From: Clostridiales bacterium
GTDB taxonomy: Bacteria; Bacillota; Clostridia; Oscillospirales; Butyricicoccaceae
DNA: 19,388 nucleotides
Direction: 5' to 3'
Assembly: GCA_019421385.1 (NCBI GenBank)
Contig: JAHZFK010000043.1
Coordinates: 1 to 19,388 of the forward strand
Notes under the pieces: generated by a model
Databases searched by the model: none
The model's input: the letters and a program-made list of their open reading frames with translations, nothing else
Told to the model about the DNA's origin: nothing
Position numbers and translations under genes: made by a program
Shown: in pieces, positions 7,218 through 14,440 of the stretch
Numbering within the stretch: position 1 is the stretch's first letter
How the letters are laid out: every line of letters begins with the position of its first letter

Positions 7218-8107
7218 CAGCTCATCGCCCGTTTGATATAAACGCTTGACAGGATGAGCACCAAAAGCGTCATCACGATCGCACCCGCACTGCCAAAGCC
7301 AAAATCCAGCGACTTGATGCCATAGTTATACAGGTACTGCGTGATCGTGGACGTGGTGCCTGCCGGACCGCCGCCGGTCAGTACATTGACCTTTTCAAAC
7401 AGGCGGAACGTGTCGATCGTTCTCAGCAGCGCACACAGCGCAAGGCTGCCCTTGATATTCGGCAACGTGACATAACGGAACCGCTGTATTGCTCCAGCGC
7501 CATCGATACGCGCCGCCTCATACTGGCTCTCGGACACCGATTGCAGAGAAGCATACAGCAGCAGAAAAACAAACGGCACATTTTGCCAAACGTCGATCAA
7601 AAGGATGGTGCCAAACGCCGTTTTGGTATCCATAAACCAGTTGAATACAGGCAACCCCAGCGCGGACAGCGCCTGATTGACAATACCGTAATTGGAAGAG
7701 AGCATCATACGCCAGCTGAGCGCCACCGTGACCGCCGGCAACAGGTACGGCAGGAGCAGCATCGTGCGCATCATTTTCTGACCCCTCGTCAGCCCGTTGA
7801 CAAAAACCGCGGCCAGCAGGCCGAGCGCCATTTCAAAAAGCACTGCCAGCAGCGTAAACACAATCGTATTGACCATTGCCTGACGGAAATATCCGTTTGC
7901 AAACAGCGAAGTAAAGTTATCAAACAGGACAAAGGAAGCTTTGTCTGTCCCTTTGAGATAATTGTAATCGGTAAAGCTATAAAAGAGTGTAAAAACCAGC
8001 GGATAGGCAGTCATGACCAGCATGACAAGCAGCGTAGGCGCAATCATCGCTTTGCCAAATCGGCTGGCACTGCTGGAAGCAGCTAATTTTGCAGTTTGAC
8101 TTCTCAT
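7217..8107 (-). CDS. ABC sugar-type importer permease, MalF/UgpA family
   Basis: A 296-residue inner-membrane protein with six likely transmembrane segments. The first begins near FGKAMIAPTLLVMLVM after a polar N-terminus. The cytoplasmic EAA loop, which contacts the ATPase, is clear: EAARIDGAGAIQRFRYVTLP. The late GGGPAGTT segment is typical of MalF-like subunits. The ATG at 8107 is chosen because a GAGG lies 10 nt upstream; a TTG three codons earlier would sit almost on it. It pairs with the MalG-type permease at 9525-10364. The binding-protein gene lies between the two permeases, which is not the usual order. Confidence 0.88.
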   Translation of the reverse strand: MRSQTAKLAASSSASRFGKAMIAPTLLVMLVMTAYPLVFTLFYSFTDYNYLKGTDKASFVLFDNFTSLFANGYFRQAMVNTIVFTLLAVLFEMALGLLAAVFVNGLTRGQKMMRTMLLLPYLLPAVTVALSWRMMLSSNYGIVNQALSALGLPVFNWFMDTKTAFGTILLIDVWQNVPFVFLLLYASLQSVSESQYEAARIDGAGAIQRFRYVTLPNIKGSLALCALLRTIDTFRLFEKVNVLTGGGPAGTTSTITQYLYNYGIKSLDFGFGSAGAIVMTLLVLILSSVYIKRAMS

Positions 8108-8147
8108 GATTTCCAAACCTCACATTTTTCGGAGGTGACCCTTATTA

Positions 8148-8180
8148 CAGCGGGGAGACCGTTTCCGGTACTCCCCGCTG
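8148..8180 (-). promoter_or_regulatory. Hairpin between binding protein and MalF-type genes
   Basis: A 10-bp GC-rich stem (CAGCGGGGAG with CTCCCCGCTG) and a 13-nt loop that can itself pair ACC with GGT. No T-run follows. Such hairpins after binding-protein genes commonly keep binding-protein mRNA more abundant than permease mRNA; that role is inferred here. Confidence 0.5.
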
Positions 8181-8219
8181 CATTGCATACTCCACTTATC
8201 CTTTTATATCAGGACAGGC

Positions 8220-9476
8220 TCAGCCCGCCATCAGATTTTCCAGCTGGCTCTGCGCATCCGCAAGACCCTGATCGATCGTCTTGGAACCCTGAATGATGTA
8301 ATCCATTTCCGTGCCGAGGATATTGGTAAACTCAGTCCACTCCTCAATGACCGGACGGTATACGCCGCTCTGCAGCGCGCCGCAGACGGTTTCGAGGTGC
8401 GGATACTCCGCAAGGATTTCCGGATCAAGCAGGCAGCTCTCACGGCACGGTACGCCGCCGGCAGCGATCGACTCCTTCTGTACCTCCGGGCTCATCACAT
8501 ACTCGAGCAGCTCCATTGCCAGCTCCTTGTTCTGGCTGTTGTTCGGGATGCCGATCGTCCAGATGCCGTACAGTGCGGTATTCTTCTCCGTATCCGAGTC
8601 ATTCAGCTTGGTCGGGATAACGGTATAGTTTGCGGAACCATCCGCGGTGGGCACATACCAGCCCGGCCAGATCTGCGCCAGCGCCGTCTCGCCGTTGCTG
8701 ACGGACGCAACAATGTCATCCTTATCCAGCGTGCCGCCAGTCTTGTACAGCGCAAGGTATTCTTCCATTGCGGCCTTGAACTCCGGCGTGTTTACCGTCG
8801 GCTGGTTGTTGTCATCCACGACCCAACCGCCGTGTACCAGCAGGTGGGAGAGAAAGTCCGAAAGGATATTGTCCGCGCTGCCGCCGCGGATCAAAAAGCC
8901 CTGCTTGCCGGATTCCGCGGTTTTCGTTGCGATATCCATGATATCCTCAAAGGTCTGGATATCCTCGGGCGCGTAACCTGCCGCTTCAACCAGCTGCTTG
9001 TTGTACATCAGAACGGTTACGTTGCCGTAGTACGGCGCCAGATAAATATCCTCGCCTACCTTGCAGATCGCGGTGGTCGGCTCGATGATATCATCGTCAA
9101 AGCTGTAACCCAGCTCGGAAAGGTTTGCCAGTACATTGTTTTCGGTAAACTCAGCCATCCAGGAGCCGTCTACCATGCACAGGTCGTAAGCGCCTTCCGC
9201 ATTGACCGCATCCAGCGCGATATTGGTGTGCAGGTCGTCAAAGGACAGTTCAAGCACCTCGCACTCCACATTGTGCTCTTCCTCGAACGCCGGCAGCGCC
9301 GCCTTCAGGGAATCGCCGTATGCACCCGCACGCAGAATCAGCGTCAGCTTCTGTGCTTCACCGGAGTCAGATCCAGATTCCGCATTGCCGCCTGCCCCGT
9401 TGCTGCCACAGGCGGCCACCGAAACCGCCATGACCGCAGCCAAACCTATGCTTGCGAATTTTTTCCACGTATTCAT
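8220..9476 (-). CDS. Extracellular solute-binding lipoprotein of the ABC importer
   Basis: A 418-residue lipoprotein. The signal peptide has MNTWKK, a hydrophobic core and the lipobox VAAC, with the lipidated cysteine at residue 23. A Ser/Gly-rich tether follows. The mature part has the two-lobe pattern of family 1 binding proteins (SBP_bac_1), including LTLILRAG at the start, APYYGNVTVLMYNKQL in the first third, and a tryptophan-rich ALAQIWPGWYV segment that would line the ligand pocket. An AGGAGG lies 5-6 nt before the ATG. It captures the substrate outside the membrane for the two permeases. The ligand is not predictable, though family 1 ligands are mostly sugars, oligosaccharides or glycerol-3-phosphate. 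Confidence 0.9.
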   Translation of the reverse strand: MNTWKKFASIGLAAVMAVSVAACGSNGAGGNAESGSDSGEAQKLTLILRAGAYGDSLKAALPAFEEEHNVECEVLELSFDDLHTNIALDAVNAEGAYDLCMVDGSWMAEFTENNVLANLSELGYSFDDDIIEPTTAICKVGEDIYLAPYYGNVTVLMYNKQLVEAAGYAPEDIQTFEDIMDIATKTAESGKQGFLIRGGSADNILSDFLSHLLVHGGWVVDDNNQPTVNTPEFKAAMEEYLALYKTGGTLDKDDIVASVSNGETALAQIWPGWYVPTADGSANYTVIPTKLNDSDTEKNTALYGIWTIGIPNNSQNKELAMELLEYVMSPEVQKESIAAGGVPCRESCLLDPEILAEYPHLETVCGALQSGVYRPVIEEWTEFTNILGTEMDYIIQGSKTIDQGLADAQSQLENLMAG

Positions 9477-9524
9477 CTTTTTCCTCCTGATAAAAACTTT
9501 TCTTCCTCTTTTGGATATCTATTG

Positions 9525-10364
9525 TTATTCTTTGACCGCACCACTTGACAGACCACTGATCAAGTAATTCTGTGCAAAGATGACAAACAGTGTAATCGGG
9601 ATCACCGAGATCACGCCGCCCGCGGCGACCATTCCAAAATTCGTCAGGTTATCCTCTGTATTCAGCACAGCCAGTGCAAGCGGCACCGTGTAATTGACAG
9701 GCTTCTGCACAAAGATAATGCTGTAAGTATACTCATTCCAAGCATACATAAAGGAAAGCATTGCAATCGCCGCAATGCCCGGCGCAACCAGAGGCAATAC
9801 GATCTTCACAAACAGCTGCCATTCCGTTGCGCCGTCCACCTTGGCGCTTTCCTCCACTTCCTCAGGTAGCTCCTGAAAAAAACTGATCATAAACCAAATG
9901 ATCAGCGGGATATTGATCAGCACACAGGCAAATACCACAGGCAATTTGCTGTTCAGTATCCCGGCTTTGCTGAACATCGTGTAAAGCGGGATGGTAAAGG
10001 CGACCGGCGGCAGAACACGCACCAGAAGCACCCAGTATGTCAATGGCTTTTTCAGCCCGAACCGAAACCTGCGGCGCGCCAGCACGTATGCCGCACACAA
10101 GCCGATCGCCAGCGAAAGCACCAGCGAAAGCGTCGTTGTCTGCAAACTGTTCCAAACAGCCTGACCGAACCCCTCTTCCGTAAACAGCCGCACGAAATGC
10201 TCCAAAGTAAACGATTTCGGCAACACAGAAATATGACCGGTCATTTCCTCCATCGGCCGGATCGCCATTGCAATCAGCCAGTAAATTGGGAACAGCGTAA
10301 CCAAAAGTAGGATTGCACAGCCCACAACATTACAGACTGTGCGAAACCTTTTCTTGGCTGTCAT
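9525..10364 (-). CDS. ABC sugar-type importer permease, MalG/UgpE family
   Basis: A 279-residue inner-membrane protein, first gene of the operon. Six hydrophobic segments are visible. The first follows a Lys/Arg-rich start and leads to the family-typical LFPIYWLIAMAIRP. The EAA loop reads EESAKVDGATEWQLFVKIVLP. The C-terminus has the LISGLSSGAVKE tail common in MalG-like subunits. The ATG at 10364 is preferred over GTG 10388 because CGGAGGAG lies 7 nt before it. The 48-bp gap to the binding-protein gene has no terminator. Confidence 0.9.
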   Translation of the reverse strand: MTAKKRFRTVCNVVGCAILLLVTLFPIYWLIAMAIRPMEEMTGHISVLPKSFTLEHFVRLFTEEGFGQAVWNSLQTTTLSLVLSLAIGLCAAYVLARRRFRFGLKKPLTYWVLLVRVLPPVAFTIPLYTMFSKAGILNSKLPVVFACVLINIPLIIWFMISFFQELPEEVEESAKVDGATEWQLFVKIVLPLVAPGIAAIAMLSFMYAWNEYTYSIIFVQKPVNYTVPLALAVLNTEDNLTNFGMVAAGGVISVIPITLFVIFAQNYLISGLSSGAVKE

Positions 10365-10657
10365 GTTCTCACTCCTCCGTTTCTTCACATTTTCTTTTGT
10401 ATTTTACCTATTTTCTCAACACTTGTCCTCAAATCTACGGAAATCTACCGTTAATTTTGTGTTAAGACCATGCATTGACATTTTTATTAGTATGTATTTG
10501 CTTGCAAACATAAAAAAGCAGCATACGGAACAGCTACATAAAATAGCATAAGATTGCTTTAAAAAAACTGTAGAACAGAAACTATGCTGTTTCTTCATTT
10601 TGTAAGTTCGGGTAGATTCCTACAGGGATAAAACCAGTACTCAGACAAAATGTCAAC
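10365..10657. promoter_or_regulatory. Upstream region of the importer operon
   Basis: About 290 AT-rich bases with no gene. They should contain the minus-strand operon promoter, but I find no convincing -35/-10 pair. A palindromic core TTTGC-TT-GCAAA at 10497-10508 could be a regulator site. Two adjacent AAATCTAC copies (10431-10439 and 10441-10449) resemble a pair near 3132. Confidence 0.3.
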
Positions 10658-10686
10658 TATACAAGCGGCATCAGCCGCGCTATAAT
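10658..10686 (+). promoter_or_regulatory. Candidate promoter of the ncRNA
   Basis: A perfect -10 TATAAT (10681-10686) and a -35 TATACA (10658-10663) with a 17-bp spacer. The spacer contains a small inverted repeat (GCGGC-ATCA-GCCGC, 10665-10678). Confidence 0.5.
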
Positions 10687-10692
10687 CATAAT

Positions 10693-10880
10693 GAACTCAG
10701 GTTTTCGTATTTTTTGTTGTCATCGTATCACTGCCCAGGGGGTAGTCTGCCCTCTGAGCCGTTATAATTGGATTAGCAATCAAGAATTGGTGCGATACCG
10801 CAGGTATACGCACGAAATTTGCATGAAATCAGGAGTCCCAAGGACATAGAACTGCTGTGCAGTGCTATGTCCTTTTTTAT
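10693..10880 (+). ncRNA. Candidate structured ncRNA, about 190 nt, possibly 6S-like
   Basis: No plausible gene covers this stretch, yet it is framed by a good promoter and a strong terminator. The predicted RNA can form a hairpin CAGGGGG/CCCTCTG near the 5' third and a long central hairpin (GTGCG-ATACC-GCA-GGTAT-A-CGCAC, about 10789-10813) with flanking partial pairing. A CTCTGA/TCA-G-GAG pairing could close it. The element CTGAGCCGTTATAA resembles the CUGAGCCGAUAU of E. coli 6S RNA, and the length also fits 6S RNA, which sequesters the housekeeping RNA polymerase. The assignment rests on a short motif and hand folding. It could instead be an unrelated small RNA of the element. Confidence 0.42.
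10840..10879 (+). terminator. Rho-independent terminator of the ncRNA
   Basis: The stem pairs AAGGACATAG with CTATGTCCTT, then after one A/G mismatch ACTGC with GCAGT around a TGT loop, and is followed by a T-run. On the plus strand no gene precedes it within several hundred bases, so it must end a non-coding transcript. Confidence 0.8.
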
Positions 10881-10968
10881 ACCAAGGAAAGAATCATTTG
10901 CGTACGAAATCAGCGAATCAGGAACAATCAGAACTGCTTCTGTGTCGAAGGCGGATATGATGCCACAT

Positions 10969-11424
10969 TTATTTCCACACCACTCGCACATCTTTTCCCT
11001 TGGCGTATCGTACTGTGGCGGCGGTTCCGCCGGTGGAACGGCCATCATAGACGGCAATCACGCGCTGAGACTGGTTCACCATGTAGCGATTGCGACGCAT
11101 ATAGCAGTCTTTGGAATACGAATCAGAGTGAATCTTTACAACATCGCAGCACCGGATAAGCCTTTGAAAGGCTTTATCCGGTGTTTTCACGCGTCCGGGG
11201 TGGGGAATGGCCGCTTCCAGCATGATGGGACAGACTTCTTTCAGTTCGACCACGATCTCCGCAAAGAGCAAATCCGCTCCGGCGGCGAAGCCGCTGATGA
11301 AACGGGTGTAGCCGTCCTCAATAGCTGATATAACCTCGTAGTACAGATACTCCCGAATGACGTCTGTCCGTTCCTCCGGAATATCACGGTGTCCCGTGAC
11401 ACAGCAAGTCTTTTCATGGATCAT
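10969..11424 (-). CDS. SLOG-family protein (DUF1273/YspA-like)
   Basis: A 151-residue Rossmann-like protein of the SLOG superfamily. The typical landmarks are visible: CCVTGHR near the start (7-13), the glycine-rich FISGFAAGADLLFAE, a conserved R-x-R-N-RYMV region, then VIAVYDG and GGTAATVRYA near the C-terminus. SLOG domains bind nucleotide-derived ligands and are frequent on mobile elements, where some are proposed to sense or process nucleotide signals; no activity is assured here. CGGAGG lies 7 nt before the ATG. The gene is divergent from the XRE regulator. Its likely promoter (TTCACT, 17 bp, TAATAT) overlaps the two operator-like repeats, so it is probably repressed by that regulator. 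Confidence 0.75.
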   Translation of the reverse strand: MIHEKTCCVTGHRDIPEERTDVIREYLYYEVISAIEDGYTRFISGFAAGADLLFAEIVVELKEVCPIMLEAAIPHPGRVKTPDKAFQRLIRCCDVVKIHSDSYSKDCYMRRNRYMVNQSQRVIAVYDGRSTGGTAATVRYAKGKDVRVVWK

Positions 11425-11441
11425 CGTTCAGCCTCCGAATC

Positions 11442-11493
11442 AGTGGTTTATCACTATATTACCACAAATTTTCGATTTAGTGAAATATCACTA
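11442..11493. promoter_or_regulatory. Two operator-like inverted repeats between SLOG and XRE genes
   Basis: AGTGGTTTATCACT (11442-11455) and TAGTGAAATATCACTA (11478-11493) share AGTG-N6-CACT and have centres 37 bp apart. The second contains the -35 of the SLOG promoter on the minus strand, and the first abuts its -10. The layout fits repression by the neighbouring XRE protein. Confidence 0.6.
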
Positions 11494-11553
11494 ATATGAA
11501 AATCTGGGATGACATATCATAGGAAAAAGACGATATGCACTAAGGAGCAAACG

Positions 11554-11796
11554 ATGGATACACGGGAAGCGATAGTATTCCGAATTAAACAGTTGTGTGA
11601 AGAACGTCACCTGACAGCGAATGGATTGAGCAATCTTGCCGCTGTCCCTCAGGCTACGGTCAAAAGCATTCTGAACGGCGAAAGCCAGAATCCGGGTACC
11701 GTTACCATCAAGAAGCTGTGCGACGGCTTGGAAATCACATTGGGTGAATTTTTCTCCACGCCGGAATTTGACGCTTTGGATCAGGAAATCAAATAA
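11554..11796 (+). CDS. XRE-family helix-turn-helix regulator
   Basis: An 80-residue protein made almost entirely of one Cro/C1-type helix-turn-helix domain: a first helix AIVFRIKQLCEERH, then the HTH with LTANGLSNLAAVPQATVKS, and the family-typical IKKLCDGLEITLGEFF at the end. The ATG at 11554 is chosen for its AAGGAG at 11542-11547; the open frame continues upstream without a ribosome site. It is divergent from the SLOG gene and probably represses it, and perhaps itself, through the inverted repeats in the shared spacer. A strong terminator follows, so it is monocistronic. Confidence 0.82.
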   Translation: MDTREAIVFRIKQLCEERHLTANGLSNLAAVPQATVKSILNGESQNPGTVTIKKLCDGLEITLGEFFSTPEFDALDQEIK

Positions 11797-11801
11797 TGCA
11801 A

Positions 11802-11840
11802 AATGAGCCGCCGGTGCAACGCACCGGCGGCTCATTGTTT
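11802..11840 (+). terminator. Terminator of the XRE gene
   Basis: A perfect 16-bp stem (AATGAGCCGCCGGTGC with GCACCGGCGGCTCATT) and a 3-nt loop, 5 bp after the stop codon, followed by a short T-rich stretch (GTTTAT). Confidence 0.8.
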
Positions 11841-12055
11841 ATATCCAGATTGTCCAATATATCCATCTCGATGCGGAACCGAATATGAATATCCATTCCA
11901 CCGAGAGACGGTGAGACGCTCGATGAAGGCAGAAACGACGCGGCGCTTTTTTGGATAGTTGTTCTGAGCGATGACGCGAACATGGTTCAGAACCTCGTAG
12001 AACGTCGCCTCCACCACCGATTTTATCGGTTCGGTATGGTATACTTTGCCTGTTT
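11840..12055 (-). pseudogene. C-terminal remnant of a large serine recombinase
   Basis: The minus strand encodes VEATFYEVLNHV, then AQNNYPKKRR and SAFIERLTV. After a frameshift near 11900 another frame continues with DIHIRFRIEMDILDNL. Joined, this resembles the tail of transposon-type serine recombinases, where an AFIERLTV segment is followed by an alternating beta strand. The upstream part meets a stop and is not recognisable, and the catalytic domain is absent. It records another mobile element that once entered this island. The family call rests on a short motif. Confidence 0.5.
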
Positions 12056-12549
12056 ACAGTCCGTTGTGCTGAATGAGATATAACAGTGGTACCAGGACTC
12101 TTCGCCGCAGAGTAAACCGATGTAAAGCGCATTTTTCCAGCACATGCTGAATGGTAAACGAATGAAACATTTTGACAATGGCAGTAAAGTTAATAAAATG
12201 TTTACAGGAAACTACGGAGAGACGACTGAAAACCACCAAATAAAATTGGAATTTTGCTACAATTATTTTAGAAAAGCTATATAGCCGGAGCTTGGCATGA
12301 GCTGCAACGGCGTCTCACTGCCATAGAGGAAACAAGAAAACACTTAAAGTGAAGATTTTTGCCCATAACTCTACGCTATGTGAAGCGATTGTGCCTCCCT
12401 GTAGGCCAAAATTGTGGTATGCTTGCAGTAGGAGGAAAAAGGCGTGCAAAAACATGGTTCCAAGGAATCATATGTAGACAAAGCAGTAGATGTATTATGC
12501 CGCGTTTGCAAAAAATATTGAACTTTATTTGAACAACGAATCCGGCATC
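12056..12549. other. Gene-poor spacer
   Basis: No gene, RNA or clear repeat is supported here. Short frames on both strands have no ribosome sites or recognisable motifs. Parts may be eroded continuation of the recombinase remnant. Confidence 0.4.
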
Positions 12550-12578
12550 TTTGCATTTTTAGTGTATATTGCTATAAT
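12550..12578 (+). promoter_or_regulatory. Promoter of the xis-int operon
   Basis: A -35 TTTGCA (12550-12555), 17-bp spacer and a perfect -10 TATAAT (12573-12578), about 85 bp before the xis start codon. Confidence 0.6.
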
Positions 12579-12664
12579 GGACCTGCCAACGATCAGAAAT
12601 CTGCAGCAGGGAGGCGTATAGCAATTTGAGCAGTGCATGGGTGCTGCCACAGGAGGGACAAGAT

Positions 12665-12865
12665 ATGGATAAAAATATAGTACAGGATCAAGGAGTAGAG
12701 AAGAAAACTTACTCTGTTGTGGAGATCGCAAAGATCCTCGGCATCAGCGAACGAAGTGCTTGCTATTTTTGCAGTCATACGACGGATTTCCGCGTGCTGC
12801 ATCTGGGAAGGCTTGTTCGCATCCCCAAAGAGTCTTTCGACCAGTGGTTTTCCGGTTGCTCCTGA
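12665..12865 (+). CDS. xis: Excisionase-like helix-turn-helix protein
   Basis: A 66-residue protein with a MerR-like winged helix-turn-helix of the excisionase family: YSVVEIAKILGISERSACYF, then a wing with VLHLGRLVRIPKESFDQWF. Its length is close to the 67-residue Tn916 Xis. AGGAGG lies 9 nt before the ATG. The integrase begins 24 bp downstream in the same transcript, so the pair forms a recombination module. It would bend att DNA and direct the integrase toward excision. Only about the first 11 codons of the equivalent gene survive in the decayed copy at 77. Confidence 0.85.
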   Translation: MDKNIVQDQGVEKKTYSVVEIAKILGISERSACYFCSHTTDFRVLHLGRLVRIPKESFDQWFSGCS

Positions 12866-12889
12866 TCCACCCGTTCTGTGGAGACAACT

Positions 12890-14239
12890 ATGGCAACAAT
12901 TAAAAAAAGAGGTTCCAAATATGCGGTAATTTATGATTATCGAGACGCACAGGGACAACGGCATCAAAAGTGGGAATCCTTCTCCAACAAAGCGGATGCC
13001 GAGAAATTCAAGCGGAAAGTGGAATACAAAAAATCATGTGATTCTTTACTGACGCCTTGCTCACAAACTGTGGCGGAGTACCTGATGCAGTGGGTAAATG
13101 TCTATGGCAAAGCCAAATGGTCATTCAGCATGTATACCTCATCTTTGGCTTTGATCCGAAATCATATCATGCCAGAAATTGGACAAATCCCGCTGCAAAA
13201 GCTACAACCAATACATATCGAGATGTTATACAACACTCTGCGGGGCAAAAAATGCAATGGCCCCAAAGGACATGCACCAAGTTGGATGAAAACACCCTGT
13301 CTTTCTTCTACAACAATCCGTCATGTCCATACATTACTGAAAACTGCATTCGACAAAGCAGTGGACTGGAGATTGATCGAAGAAAGCCCGGTCGTATGCG
13401 ATGCGCCTAAAAAGAATAAGACCGAGCGCCGGATCTGGACGCCGGAAATGGTGCGGCAGGCTTTGGACGATATGGAGCACTCTCTGCTGCATCTGGCGGT
13501 GCATTTGGCGTTTATCTGTTCGCTGCGTATTGGTGAAACGGTTGCGTTGACCTGGGAGGATGTTGATTTCGATCAGAACCTCATCCGTGTGCGGCACACG
13601 CTCCAGCGTGTCAGCCGTGAGGCTTTGGATTCCGTCCCGACAGACGGTCTGGTGCAGGTGTTTCCGCCCAGAGTTCAGAAAACCAATACGGTGTTGGTCC
13701 TCAAGACACCCAAAACAGCAAACAGCAACCGGTTTGTTTACTTAACTCCGGCACTTCGACGAGAGCTAATGCTTCGAAAGGCAACGGTGGCAAAGCAAAA
13801 AGCATATGCCGGTGAAGCATATTCAGACTTCAATCTGGTGTTTGCTCTGGACGATGGATACCCGGTAGAGCCCAAGCTGTGCGAAAAATGGTTCAAGCTA
13901 TGGCAGAAAAGGACGGAGCTGAACCTGCCGCCGCTGATTTTCCATGAGCTCAGGCATTCGAGCGCGACCTACAAGCTGCTGGAAAGCGGCGGCGATATTA
14001 AGCTGGTGCAAGGAGACATGGGACATGCCTCGGCCACGGTGTCGCTGGACACCTATGCGCATACACAGGATAGCCGGCGGCGGGCGCTGACAGAAAAAAT
14101 CTCAAAAGAATTTTATGGCGGGACTTCTGCCGATGACCGACAGGAACAGCTTATGAAGCTACTACAAGAAGACCCCGAAATCAAGAAAAAGGTACTGGCG
14201 GCACTGCTTGCAGAGGATGCACAAAAATCAGGATGTTAG
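12890..14239 (+). CDS. int: Tyrosine recombinase (integrase)
   Basis: A 449-residue phage/Tn916-type integrase. Residues 1-50 form a small basic arm-binding domain (KKRGSKYAVIYDYRDAQG), about 55-165 the core-binding domain, and about 180-410 the catalytic domain. Catalytic residues are visible: R213 in SLRIGE, a lysine around 272-275, H352 and R355 in HELR, H379 in MGH, and the nucleophile Y389 in DTYAH. All are intact, so the enzyme should be active. The ATG at 12890 is chosen because GGAG lies 7 nt upstream. The stop codon lies inside the first TGTTAGCAG arm repeat. It sits next to tRNA-Arg, its presumed target, and would use the anticodon-loop region as crossover site. Confidence 0.93.
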   Translation: MATIKKRGSKYAVIYDYRDAQGQRHQKWESFSNKADAEKFKRKVEYKKSCDSLLTPCSQTVAEYLMQWVNVYGKAKWSFSMYTSSLALIRNHIMPEIGQIPLQKLQPIHIEMLYNTLRGKKCNGPKGHAPSWMKTPCLSSTTIRHVHTLLKTAFDKAVDWRLIEESPVVCDAPKKNKTERRIWTPEMVRQALDDMEHSLLHLAVHLAFICSLRIGETVALTWEDVDFDQNLIRVRHTLQRVSREALDSVPTDGLVQVFPPRVQKTNTVLVLKTPKTANSNRFVYLTPALRRELMLRKATVAKQKAYAGEAYSDFNLVFALDDGYPVEPKLCEKWFKLWQKRTELNLPPLIFHELRHSSATYKLLESGGDIKLVQGDMGHASATVSLDTYAHTQDSRRRALTEKISKEFYGGTSADDRQEQLMKLLQEDPEIKKKVLAALLAEDAQKSGC

Positions 14240-14338
14240 CAGATCTGTTAGCAGGCCGAAAAATACGATACTAAATATGATGATAGGATTTATGAGTAAA
14301 CGCGAGAAAAAGTCGTGCTTGCTAACAGGCTGCTAACA
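14234..14338 (+). repeat. TGTTAGCAG arm-type repeats, right end
   Basis: Two direct copies at 14234-14242 and 14246-14254 (period 12, as at the left end), and two inverse copies: TTGCTAACA at 14319-14327 (one mismatch) and CTGCTAACA at 14330-14338. They lie between the integrase stop and the tRNA. The decayed left module lost this segment in its third deletion. Confidence 0.65.
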
Positions 14339-14387
14339 GAAAATCGGCGGTTTTCTGTTGGCAGCAAAAATTAAAAGCCCTCAAAAA

Positions 14388-14426
14388 GTTAAAAAAACAA
14401 GCGATTTCCGAAGAAATCGCTTGTTT
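14388..14426 (-). terminator. Terminator of tRNA-Arg, shared with int
   Basis: A 14-bp stem (AAACAAGCGATTTC with GAAATCGCTTGTTT) and CGAA loop, ending in a T-run on the minus strand 14 nt beyond the tRNA CCA end. In the plus direction it may also end int transcripts. Confidence 0.8.
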
Positions 14427-14440
14427 CCCACAAGAAAAAG

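Noticed and set aside
8397..9548. 383-codon open frame on the plus strand
   Set aside because: It is antisense to the lipoprotein binding-protein gene.
10819..11328. 169-codon open frame on the plus strand
   Set aside because: It starts before the ncRNA terminator hairpin and runs through it, and is antisense to the SLOG gene.
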